Assembly (NCBI RefSeq): GCF_014805625.2
Contig: NW_023998423.1
Span: 593,390 to 657,389, forward strand
Direction of reading: 5' to 3'
From: Glossina fuscipes
Taxonomy: Eukaryota; Arthropoda; Insecta; Diptera; Glossinidae
Length of the DNA: 64,000 bases
Part shown: in pieces, positions 13,235 through 24,760 of the stretch
Position numbering within the stretch: the stretch's first letter is position 1
Layout of the letters: each line of letters begins with the position of its first letter
Translations under genes and position numbers: made by a program
The notes under the pieces: model-generated
What the model was told of the DNA's origin: nothing
Database searches by the model: none
The model's input: the letters and a program-made list of their open reading frames with translations, nothing else

Positions 13235-13345
13235 ACTCGGAATGCACCGAAGCTTGTCCGCCTGGCTTTCTGTCCGTTTACGCAACTCCGTACTATCGGT
13301 GGTAAACATTTTCTCGTTCACAAAAATGAAGATTTCGCTTACACA
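13235..13345 (+). repeat. Dispersed repeat family B, direct fragment
   Basis: A TCTGTCCG-type block is followed by TTCTCGTTCACAAAAATGAAG, which aligns with 8800-8822 (TTCTGGCCGTAAAAATGAAG). The 90-codon open frame starting at 13242 covers this repeat and is not a gene. Confidence 0.4.
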
Positions 13346-16179
13346 CCTGCAAAAAAATTTGAAAATAACCCAGAAATTTCAAAAAAACATGCCTGGTTCT
13401 GTACCGGTTGTAAGTGTGGCTCTATGCTGGTTGTGTAAATGCTTTTTTTCTTTTTTCTTCCTTCTTATTTGTTTTATTGTACTTATACTAAGTTTTATTA
13501 TTAATTTAATATAAGTTTTGCTTTAAGTGCCAATTGAACTCAACTGTTATTTGTTTAGTTGAGTTTCATGTATAAGTAGAATTAAAATAAATAAATAAAA
13601 CGCACACACGCCTATGTAACGAAAACAGTCAATAACTTTGCTTTCTCTTACTCTACAAAAGGTATAAAGATTATTCAAAAAAAATACGGAAACGATGATG
13701 GGTATAAAAAGTTCGGTCACAACCGAATATAAAGTCCTCAAAAATCAACTATAAGATTCACAAATTTAATTCATGCTAAACTATGTATATGCTGTGAATG
13801 TTTGCTATTATCATTACTTTTCCTAAAATTCTCTCTTATTAATAATAAATATGATGAAAAATAATGGTATGAAAATTTTCCGGTTTGTTTGTAGTTGCGA
13901 AACGAGTGTTGCTTCTCCAAGAACAGAAACAATGAAAATTATTACTTTTAGGCATACTAGAAGTGAAATATAAAAACGAATTCATTCAAAAGTAGAGAAA
14001 AACTTACAAGATAATGACGTTTCGTTTATATCATGATAGCAGAATGAACAAGTGAGCAAAGCCATATAAGTTAAAGCTAATAGTTGGCTTTCTGATAACG
14101 AATTGTGAAAAGAGTATATTTTGGTTTCACATTCAGGCAGGACACGGCCATTAATAGTCCATTCCGATTTGAAGGCTGTCAGCAATCTACAACAATATGG
14201 AGCGTTCGGCCCATAAAACTTGGTCAATGTAGATTAAATTATGTTTAGTTGAAACCTTTTACATTTGAACAATGTTTAAAATCTTAACGCGACTCTCTGT
14301 ACTAAGCTACACGGGAAACTACTTAAATCATGTATCGCAGTAAATTGATACGGTGTTGAATTAAGGACTACCAGGCTTTTTTTGCTTATTCCCTTGCACT
14401 CCGATGATATTGGTCTTAAGTTTGGGAGTGTGATGCAAAAGTACTAGCGGTGTTCTCTTACTTTCGAGTCCTTTCACTTTTATAATAATATATTTTTCTC
14501 GCGTACTAAATAATTTGGTAATAGATAGTAATTTACCAGCCTTCTATATATATAAGCTCTCGATATAGACAAACTCTTATCATGTACCTAATTTAGCTGA
14601 AATTTAAAAATTGTAGCTCAATTGAAATGAAATAAATTAAGTATAAAGTACGTTACGATGATCACGTCCGAAGATCCCACTACATCAGCCACGATTGAAA
14701 GAGCTGTTATCAATGAGAGTTGATAAGTCACGCTTATTGGAAATCTGCCGTGTGTGTCCACATAACAAAGAACTTCAGTGAAAGAATTTTTAAGCTAGAT
14801 AAGGTATGTGAAATATCATTCTACAGTTAGCTATTGTTAAATCAATCGACTTTCCTTAAAGAGCTTTTCATTTCAATTAAGATCCCAGAAAAAAGACCTT
14901 TTAGGGCACCGTTCCTAGTCTCTTAAACGAAAGCAGTCTTTTATACCTTACACTACAGTGATAGTAAGCAGTTTAAAAGGGAAGAAAACTAGATCGATCA
15001 GATATGAAATGAACGACTAAAAAGCAAACTTTGGTAGGAGGAGTGACGAAACCGGTACCAAACTTAAAAGCACATCTCTCGCAAAGTTTTCACAGGACTC
15101 AGATAGAAATCGTTTCTTAATTTTAGTGATAGATTACAGATTCATTTCTTTCTTAACAAGTTTTTTTCTCTTCTACCATATAAGTGCTCGGCTTTACTGA
15201 AGAGTCGCTTTTATTTGTAATACTGCGGTAAGTTGCCACTACACAGTTCGGAATCTTACCATCTCTGACTATATAGTCGTTTTTGAGAAAAGCGAGACTT
15301 TAAATAACAGCGGTGTGTATTCAATGTTTTATGATGAACATAGGTAAGTATTCATATTAGGCAATAAAGCAATAAGGCCTTACTTGACTGTAACGATTTA
15401 ATCTATAAGAAAGTTTAAAAAAAGGTTTTCTTTTTCTTTTCAAAATTTCCTAATTTATGATATTTAACAATATGTTTAAAAGACATATTTAAATAGGATT
15501 TCATGAGTATTCACATCTATACAATCACAGCTGCTAATTATAATATACTGAAACTGAAAGCTGAACCATTCTTTTCTCGTTCATTTAAATATGTGTTTGT
15601 ATGACATTCTTAATAATGGACAGTAAAACCGCTTAACAATTGACTACGCAACTTATTTAGAGTGCGAAACAGACTCCCATGAATGTTATCTGCTTGCATG
15701 CAGGCCCATATCCACAGCTGAGATGGTTAGAAGGAGAAACGAACAGAAAACACATTGAGCTGACATTGACAGTTTGTATTGAATACTGAATAATAACAAC
15801 AAAATCCATGTCGAAATATATATATACACATATTCATGTGTGGTTGTGTAAACTGATGCATGTAATAAGTCTAACTATCATTTAAATACTGCTGGCGGAC
15901 GACAGCCAAACGTTTTGGTTTGGTTTGGTATGCTGATCAATATAAAATTTTAGAGTGTTGGGCGTAATGGAAAAGAATACATTATCTCCCAGAAATACAT
16001 ATGTAGAAACTCAGCTGCAAATACATATGTCGATACTATTCGGTAATTGCCTGGAGCTAAATTTTCGTTTCTAACTAGGTTGCAACTCATCTTTAACATG
16101 ATTTCTCACACCGTTTAGAAATTTGAACCTGGCCAGTAATAGTGAATTTTTGAACATTAGAACTGTAATCGTAGGGGAT
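13346..16179. other. Spacer, no recognised gene
   Basis: AT-rich DNA with short open frames only. A GGTTTGGTTTGGT microsatellite lies near 15917-15929. Nothing else stands out. Confidence 0.45.
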
Positions 16180-16535
16180 AATACCATATTACCTACGACG
16201 AACTTTACCATAGCATAAGTACTTTTACTGCAGCGCAAGTATTTATACCATATTATCAGAAGTTATTCTGTAGTATAAGTATTTATATTGCACCGTAAGT
16301 GCTTATGCCGGAGTGCCAGTGAGTATTTACAGCGTAGTCTAATTATTCATATCGTAGTGTGACCACTTCTACCGTTGTGTAGGTATTTTTATAGTGCTTA
16401 CACCGCAGTACAGGACAAACATTTGTACTGCAGGACAAATACCAATGCTCTCCGCACTGTAAGTACTAGTACTTCAGCATAAGAAATCTAGTATAAGATA
16501 GTTACAATTTCAGTACTAATGCTATAGCGTAGCGC
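16180..16535. repeat. Highly degenerate tandem array, ~20-bp unit
   Basis: A loosely conserved unit, approximately TTTATACCGTAGTATAAGTA, recurs about 13-15 times. Recognisable members are ACCATAGCATAAGTAC, ACTGCAGCGCAAGTATTTAT, CTGTAGTATAAGTATTTATA, TTGCACCGTAAGTGCTTATG, ATCGTAGTGTGACCACTTC and ACCGTTGTGTAGGTATTTTT. Spacing is mostly 19-25 bp, with some truncated units. Frequent in-frame stops and indels argue against a coding repeat. It looks like an old minisatellite. Confidence 0.6.
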
Positions 16536-18064
16536 TATTGGCTGTTTGGGAAGAACTACTCAGTTAGTTATTACGTATTCGTCTCCATAGTGATAGGGGA
16601 TGGGAGGTAGCAGCAACAACAGCAGCAGTAACGTAAGCATTACAATCTCTTGTCAAGTGGAAAAACCTTTGATAACAAGTGACATTGATTTAAACTGCCA
16701 CATACACTCCTACGAACAAGAGTATGTGTTTTTAAATTTATATTTTTATCAATTTTGTTTGCTAAGTTTTTAATCAGAAAAAAATTTAATGTAATTGAAA
16801 GAACTCATCCCATTGATCTTTAATAAAAATTTCACATCTAACGACAAGCATTAAAGTGGTAAGTTGTATTAATCTGTTTGCCGTAATTCACTGTTATCTT
16901 CTACTTATACCGTGTCTAGTCCGTCAACACTGTAATCTCGGTGCTAAGGCTGCACATTATTCCTCAACATCCTTAGCAAGTAAATTCATTGTCATTATCC
17001 ATTGGTGGAAAGCGTTGAGCGAAGTAGGTATCGAAGCATGGAAAATATCCGTTTTAATTGACAGTTGTTATGCGGCTTTAGATTTAGATACGCCCGGTCA
17101 GCTACATATAGTCAGAACGAGCCATCCAACTAAGCAACCTACACGAACGGCATCACGAAAGAAAATATTCGAACACATGCCTTTCAGAACAAAGAGCAAT
17201 AAAAAAAGAGCAACAAAAAAAGGAAAAAAAAAAACATAAAACGAGGGTAAAATTGAAGCTGAAAATGGTTTTATTATAAACGCAGCGATAAATCTTTTAT
17301 TCAGTGAAAAGCTTTACGAAATGCTTGTATATTAAATCCTGATTATGCGGTAAATTTATTTTCCTTTTGGCCCCAAATAAAATAAAACAATGAAAACAAT
17401 AAATAAAATTAAATTGAAAGATGAATCCGCAAAACGAAAAAAAACACTTAGATAGTCCTAACAGGAATTCTTAAATTCATAGCCACTACTCAGGACTGCG
17501 TGGTATGGTATTCCAATCAAATTGCTGCAGTGTGAAACATTACGTGATAAACAAACTTCAACAGATGAAAGGACAAGATCAAATTATGATTTTTTATTTG
17601 TTTTGTATTGAAATTAAGAAGACTATGCGAGAACTGTGCACAGATATGTAATTGTGGTTAAATATACCATCACTAATTTGGAGAATGTAATCAGCATAAA
17701 AAAATAATCTAGTACTTGGTACTACTAACAAGAAGGAAATACACAGCAGACAAATCTCCAAAAATTTTATTTGGAAAGCTCGTAATTATACATACATTTA
17801 CATAGTTTTATGAACACACAGTTTCTAGGGAACTATCTACGAACATTGGAATATGTCTTACTAACCAATTTCGACGAGGCAATAGTACCATTTTTTAACA
17901 TAACTAAGAAGGGCACACCAAGGATAAATGTACGTTTCTGAACTGGTGCTAGCAAGGGTGCCAAAAGGGATCTATTTTCATAAGGAGGCAAAGAGATAAG
18001 CAGGTTTCAAATCAAACTCCGAAAGGTAAAGAGTACGAATCACTTTTGAGAAGATGCTATTGAA
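16536..18064. other. Spacer, no recognised gene
   Basis: A short CAG/CAA-rich run lies at about 16610-16631. An open frame of 127 codons at 16856-17239 begins at GTG, has no ATG near its start, ends in a lysine-rich low-complexity tail from an A-rich tract, and matches no family I know. Confidence 0.4.
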
Positions 18065-18850
18065 TCTACACCTATAGAAAGGAGAGCATTGCGCCCGTTA
18101 GCTATTGCTGGTCTGTTTTGCAACAATACATCGTTGAATTTGTTCAATTGAGTAACTCGTCATACACTTTGCTGTTCCCACCATATGCGCAGCAAAACTT
18201 TTTGGTCAGGAATATTCGGCTTCGGTGTCAATATGGGTAGCTCTTCTGGACTAATCCACGATTTTTTGCGCTGGGTATAGTCGTAGTGGACGCTTTTTTC
18301 ATCGCCAGTTACAATGCACCACAGAAAACTCCTCTTTCTTGCCTGGCAAGCAATGAAACCGCGATGTTAAAAGAACTGAAAAGGCATTTTCAGATAATTC
18401 GTATAGTAGCCATTTCTCCTCCTTCTGGATCTTCCCCATCGTATGTAAACGTTTAGAAGTAGTTGATTTATTAACTGCTAAGTCTTTCGAAAGTTCTTTG
18501 AGAGTTTGAACTGGGATTTCGTGTAATAAGTCTTGAAATTCATTGCCTTCCAACACTTTTGGTCTTCCACGCTGTTCTTTGTCATTGTGGTCAAAATCAC
18601 CACTTTTAAAGCGTTCCAACCAAAATCGACAATTAAGACATGACGGAGCAGCATAATTATAAGTTTGTAAAAGTTTTTGATGAGCTTCGGCTGCAGATTT
18701 CTTCAAAGTAAACAACAACAGTAATGAACGCCGAAAATGCAGTCTTGAGCATTTCATGATTAGCCTCTCTGTATGCACAGAATAACTCAACAATATTAAA
18801 TGGAAAACTGTTATTTTATATAGACAAAGGTCACAATCATAGAATTTAAC
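18065..18850 (-). pseudogene. Mariner-family transposase relic, copy 1
   Basis: The reverse-strand open frame 18299-18793 encodes the N-terminal DNA-binding half of a mariner transposase. Visible family motifs are LKKSAAEAHQKLL, RFKSGDFD, DKEQRGRPK, a second helix-turn-helix (LAVNKSTTSKRLHTMGKIQK) and a W..YEL element. After a frameshift near 18320-18330 the catalytic domain continues with CIVTGDEKS at about 18295-18318, keeping the first catalytic Asp but with Ser for the usual Trp. An RPAIA stretch near 18100 matches the second copy, then the homology stops. The remaining catalytic Asp residues and the 3' end are missing. A possible degraded terminal repeat lies at about 18825-18845. About 785 bp remain of a usual ~1.3 kb. 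Confidence 0.8.
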
Positions 18851-19835
18851 CGTTTCTTCTACATGAGAGAAATGAAATTTATTAACAAAAACGGGCGTGT
18901 TCGCGGTGACAACTTTGTTATCTTAGACATGCATTGGAAGACGTAGCAAGCGCAGTGTAGGCTCATACCCGTTTGTCTTACTATTCGAATACTCAGAAGT
19001 ATTTCCCACAAAAAGCGTCCTCTATAGTGTTTTTCTTCAAAAAGAAGCAGGAGTCCGAATATTATGTATGTAACTAACAGCTGTAGTGTATGGATTCCAA
19101 AGGGGATACTTGGATACTTTCTGAAATAGATTAAAAGTATTAAAGTCGTTGGCAAGTGTCTTCAATAAAATGGCGCTAAGCTTTAGACCAGCGACATATG
19201 CATCGGTTTGTTGAGAACTAAATTCAATAAATGAATCTCTCCTTACCTGTAAAATTTAATTTTGAAATTTTTATACATGCATATAATTGGTAAGCGATGT
19301 TTAATTAATAACATTCACATGTTATATAAAAACACATATAAAGCATTTATTTTATATAATTTTTTTCTACTTTTATTTGCAAACAACAGACAAATTACTT
19401 TACAAGCCAAGCAAACATAGCATAATAAAGTTTCTCATAAACAGTTTTAATTAGTCTTATTTTCTATATGTTCCTGAGTTGACGTTTAATTGGTATGCGT
19501 AACGTTTTTCTGTGTTTTGTATGCATTTCTTTAACTTGACAGAATTTAGAATTTTTATATAATGCTTTGAAAAACTTATGCGTTTGACTTGTAATAGAAA
19601 TTCAATCCAATAGAAGGAACGTGATAAAATTTCGTTTCCAGTTTTTCGCATAATATTAAATGCTCTTAAGTGAAAATTTAACATTAAAAAAAGTTAAATA
19701 AAAGTTTTAATTGTATTTTTTCATTTAACCTCAGATATTTCTAGTAATTTTTTGAATGCCTTGCTACATAACCGTTCCTACAGAAACTGAAGAAGCCCTA
19801 ATTTTCAATGCTTCTTAATGGAAATTCGTCCATAA
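18851..19835. other. Spacer, no recognised gene
   Basis: AT-rich DNA. On the reverse strand at about 19238-19252 an acceptor-like TTTTACAG directly abuts a donor-like GTAAGG (see findings). The reverse-strand open frames here are unremarkable. Confidence 0.4.
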
Positions 19836-20290
19836 TAATAATTTGACATAAAAATTAACTTTACCAAATTTGGATCACGTGAGACTACTTTTGGGATCGT
19901 TACCCAGAAAAATAGGGCCTTATATGCCAAAAAGGAGTAGTTTTTAACGTTTTATAATGAAAATGGGCCCGTAGTAAATTCACCATAAGAAATTTGGATC
20001 ACATTGGTCTACTTTTTAGACCGCAACGCACACATAGAGGTCGTCATGGAAGCAAGCCCTAGTTTAATTTGACGCCAGCAACTGGAAATTAACAATATCT
20101 TTGAGAAATAAATGAAGCTTGTTAAATCTAGACCACCTTCGCGTTTAAGTATCCTTCAATAGAAGGATTTCAATGAAAATAATGAATTTTTTATACAAAA
20201 ATAGCATAAGTTTTGATGTATTGTCACCCAAATGAATAAATGACTGTACTGGGCAAAGTAGCGTAAGGTATCTAACGCTCGGCCTTAGCT
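19836..20290 (+). repeat. Dispersed element, family A copy 3 (right part)
   Basis: TTGACATAAAAATTAACTTT, AATTTGGATCAC, a GACC..AACGCACACATAGAGG block and AGCAAGCCCT follow the order of 2660-2870 and 5420-5630. The element ends with AAGGTATCTAACGCTCGGCC at about 20265-20284. This is the best preserved right terminus; its reverse complement matches the left end at 1737-1760. Confidence 0.55.
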
Positions 20291-22479
20291 CAGACGAATT
20301 TTTACTTATTTTTCAAAAAATTTGGAATGCTTTAATAAAAAATTAAACATTAAGAAAGTGAAATAAAAATTTCAATTGTATTTTTTGTTTATTTATTTTT
20401 AGACATACTTGCCAATATCTTGCTTGAGTAATTCAATTTTTTATTTTAAAACCGAAAATCAAACTGAATCTACCTTTGTAAAAACTCTCTGAAAGTAATG
20501 CCTCACCTAACCACCTTTCACGTTCACTAGAAAATACAAGTGGACGATGATCCTTAGAGTCTCTTTTCTCTGCTGTCTTCACCTTGGTTATATTCAGTTC
20601 ATGAAATAATTTTCAAATTTAAAGATTTTTCCTTATGTGGTTTAATATTGTTGTTCTTGGAATCCAATAATTGAATGAACGTTTGAAATGAGCAATGAGG
20701 CTTGCCGCATTTGTTCTTGATGTCATAAATAAGTTTCTCTAACAATTTTTATTATTTTGTTGAAGATCAACTTTTTAAATCGTGATTTGTGCACGTAAAC
20801 CACTTTGAAATTTCTACAATTTAGGGGTATCCCGCTCAAGTTTTTGGGAGCTTCGCAAAGTGTGAATACTGTGTCCAATAAAATAGCGAGAGAAGAGTTG
20901 CCGAATCGTGAGGGGTGATATAAACATACAATTACTTACAAATAATATTGAAAAAGCAAAAAATTATGCTACAAGTCATGGAAAACGTAAACATCGTTCG
21001 TAAGGTCGAATATACTTCTCATCCCCGTTTAAGGCGATTAGCTGCATATAGTGGGTGACAGGTATTTCAAATACCCACAAAGCATTGCCAAAGGTTACTG
21101 TCAACAACGAAGCAATTGAGACAATTATTGAAGAAATATTCAAAAGCTGCCATAGGTGAAATTTTCAGTGTAAAGAAGCTTGGCCTTATTTATGTATTTT
21201 TTGTCTGTATATTTCGTGAAGAAATGTACAAAGTACGGATTGAAAAGCTGCTGCATAAGATAGATCATATACTCGCCTGCTCGGCCTTATACTGCAAAGT
21301 TTGTAGGTACAGCGTTTGGGACACTCAACTGGAATGTGTTTCCAATCGCGTTGCTTTTCCCCTGCTTATGCCTTATGAAAGCATTTAAAATATTTATATT
21401 CTATTAGAAAAATGGGAAGGTTATTTGGTCGGCAGCTTACATTATTTCGAACACATTTCGTTTAAAGTGTTTTCTTGAGATAAGAGCAAACATATATATA
21501 GTGTTTTATAAGCAAGCAATTTGATCATAGTTAGCGGGTAAGCTTCTTTTTTTTTTAAATAATATTTGTGGGAAGAAAATGTTAACAGACCTTTTCTGAT
21601 TTTCAATATTTTAAACAGCATTTGCGTTGCATTTTAATTAGCTTTAATGTAAATAATATATATCCATTAAAAGTTGTGACTAGTTCACTAGCTAAAGGAG
21701 ACATGAAAAATGACTTGAGCTGTGTTATGAAAGGCCCTAATTTCTTTTTCATCAGTTTAAGGACTTGCCGATAATCCTATCCTTTAAGCGGCTGTTATAA
21801 AATACGCGGGACAAGGACGGGAAGACGTACGAAAATCTTTATTGTATTTTATTATATATACGTTAGCAAGTATTTAATAAAAAGCTAAGGTGCCATTCCT
21901 AAGCTGAGTCCATAGTTTGATCACAACTTTAGTTTTTGAACAGCTCCTGCTGAGGTTCGATAGTGGTGATAAGCTAGCACTACATCTTATTTGAACTTCC
22001 CCTGTGTAGCTAGAAGGCCTAGCCGAACCCCACCTTCGGGAGCTGTAAATTTTTCTTATCTTTCTTGATCCTTTTATTTCTTTGCTTCTTTTTGCTCTAC
22101 TTTTTTATGAGGGAAACTGAGAGAGATAAGTGCAAAAAGGACAGTTATAAAAAGTACAGGTATAGAATAGTTCATACCTAAGCATAATGTGTCCTTTGGC
22201 AATTTACAAGTCAGTGAGGTTGACATCCCGATTACTAAATCAGCAGAAGGCGTTTTTTCATAGCCACCAATGCTAATCTTACATTAATTTTACATATAGA
22301 CGAAGGAATACCGAAGAGCGTTATGCAAATTGCGATAGCATCGGCTGAGAATGCTTCAAGCGAAAACATAGAAGGACGTGTAATGGCTATAGAAGATAAT
22401 GGCTATGAAGAAAAAAGTATTTTGCAAAAAGACAAATGTCAATGGGAATATTGGAAAAAAATTATGAAAAAATATTTAA
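20291..22479. other. Spacer, no recognised gene
   Basis: It contains only short open frames, the longest 90 codons at 21116-21388 with no family resemblance. No RNA or element is recognisable. Confidence 0.4.
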
Positions 22480-23011
22480 GCTACTAACACTTCAGATGAT
22501 GATGGACAGTTTGTTACAAGCGAACCACGAAATATTATTAATAGGACAAAGTTTTTTAGATTGATATTTTTAAAGTATTTCAATGTTAGAGATATTGGCC
22601 CTTCTTCAACAACTGTGGGCCGCACGTGTAAACCATCAATCCAATGTTTAGCGTATGGAGTAGTTTGGTTTTTAAATCAGGTTGCTTGAGTTCAGTTTCT
22701 ATATAATTTTTTTAATTTTAATTTCTGCTCAATATGTAAGTCAAGATATTTTACACAGTTGCGGACAGGCACATTATTGCCATTGAAATGAATTGAAGGG
22801 CAAGAACTCTTATTAGGCATGAACTGATCTGGGTAGATTTTTTGATATTTACCTTAAAACTCGATTTCTTCATCCGGACCAAGATTTTGTTGACATGAGA
22901 TTGTATTACGGCCTCATCTAAATACGTCGTACTTAAGATATTGTCAACGATCGAAAAATCTGCGATGAAAATTCCATATATTTTGGACTTAAAAAACCTT
23001 CCCAAATACAC
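22480..23011 (-). pseudogene. Jockey-type non-LTR retrotransposon, reverse transcriptase fragment
   Basis: On the reverse strand the frame 23011-22751 carries a decayed active-site region (IADFSIVDNILSTT in place of FADDTA-type sequence) followed by FKVNIKKST, where jockey-type enzymes have a K(V/I)N..KS motif. After a frameshift near 22820 the second frame continues with CPSIHFNGNNVPVRNCVKYL, which matches the C-P-x-(x)-x-NG...VKYLG stretch typical of jockey enzymes. Farther on, NLKNFVLLIIFRGSLVTN resembles the conserved SKTLR.I..APWYVTN block. At least two stops and an internal deletion show it is dead. The 5' part and the tail are absent. Confidence 0.6.
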
Positions 23012-24554
23012 TTCTTGGGTTCTTTTGTTAAATTTCTTAATTAAATTTTTTATAATTTTTTTTACGATAGTTACCCGTAATTGTAAATGAATAATTCAAT
23101 GATTAGACTATCTTGACGGATGTAGTCATCAAGCGGTGCACATGTCGCGTAATCAATTTTTATACATACATCACTTATGACTTATCATCACGGTGACGAT
23201 GTTTTAAAAGCTTTTTCATTGAATAAAATTTATGGGTTATTGTTTTTTTTTTTTATTTATTTTAGGTAGAAATTTGTGCTCCGACGTAACCATTAGTAAC
23301 AGCCAGTCGTCACCTGTAATATTTTCCCGTACAACTTTAATTTTATAAGCAAAATTGATGGCGAAAACGCTGGGATACCCATTAAATCTCTAAATAATTG
23401 AGTGGATACCGTCATAGATAGGGTGGGTAAAATGTTTACAAGTGAATTTTATTCATTTGCATTTTTGGGAGGATTTAGTTATTCAATACATAAATTACAC
23501 ATATGCATACTAAAAAAAAACCTTTTACGTACGCGAGCCATTATATGTAATTCTAGTATTCAGGTTATTTTAAAATTGCGCTCCGACCATGACACCGTAT
23601 TGCCTTTAATTTTCAATTATAGCAGTGAATATTGCTGACCAGCTTGTAAATGATAACGTCGATTGTTGAGTAAAGAACATTGAAATTGAAAATAAAGGCT
23701 TAATATAGGTTATTAAATATTCTATTCTAATAAATTTTGTGAAAAAATCCTAATTTAAATGGTAAAATACCGCATCCGTTAAAATTTATTTTAATTTATT
23801 TGCCAAAAAACATATCCTTATCATGCTCGCTCTTGCTATTGACTTGCCAAACGTTTAGATGGTTTTTAACTTTTGCTTTTTTTTTTTTTGTTTTCACTAA
23901 TATGCAAAGCTACGCATTGAGAGCTATTTCCATTTTTCTAAAATAAATTCATTGACGTTGTCCAAAACTCATCTCTCTTTTACAGAATTTTTAACATAAC
24001 TTTAGGCATGTAGAGTTTTCGTTTTTCGTAGCTTACTTTTCGGGTTAAAGTAGTAATGTAATTTTCAAGTGCTGACAGTGAGTGAAGTTTAGAAATCAGG
24101 TATCAATCCTTGTCATGTTCATACTATAAATGCAGTGTTAACACAAATGCTTATTTGATTTAAACGCAAATATGGTTCTTACGAAATAAATTAACGGTTT
24201 CCATAGGCTTTAACTTAAATTTAGTTATTTTTAAAAAATATTCCGTTTCGCGTTTTTCTAAATTTAAAAGGATGTCTTATTTTTCTTTCCATTTTATTTT
24301 ACAAGTTAAAAGTCTCATAATTTTGGATATTCCTTGCCTATTAAAAACATCTGCCTTTGGTCCTTTATCCATTATAGCCATTAATGCGTTAGTATGTATG
24401 CATCTGATTGGTATTATTATCCTTATCATGCTAAGCGTTCTTGTTTGTGTGTTGAAATATAATTTTTCTTTATACCTTGCGCCATTTGTGGTACAAGGCT
24501 ACATTAAGTTTGTGCGAATATATGCAACAACCGGAAGGAGTTAGGATGGATCTA
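23012..24554. other. Spacer, no recognised gene
   Basis: AT-rich DNA with T-runs near 23240-23255 and 23877-23890. The open frames (78 and 90 codons) are hydrophobic and unrecognised. Confidence 0.4.
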
Positions 24555-24760
24555 TTTTTTGTTAAACTGATCGGTTCAGAATCACTTTCTGATCGATTCA
24601 GCAAGTGAATTGACTAAGCTTGTCTGTCCGTCTTGGTTTCTTCAGCGCAACCTATAGGCCGCGATTTTTAAGATATTGTGATGAAATTTGGTACGCCTAC
24701 GTACTTTGGCCCAACCACGGATGGTATTAAAAATGTTTTATTCGAAATGATTCGTGTACG
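24555..24760 (+). repeat. Dispersed repeat fragment (family A core)
   Basis: It contains TGTCTGTCCGTCTTGG, then TTTAAGATATTGTGATGAAA, TTTGGTACGCCTACGTAC and TTTGGCCCAACCACGGATGG. This is the same ordered set of blocks as at 27880-27950, 30980-31040 and 54570-54625. Confidence 0.5.

Noticed and set aside
16856..17239. 127-codon plus-strand open frame with a basic tail
   Set aside because: It starts at GTG, has no usable ATG early on, and the basic tail comes from an A-rich run.
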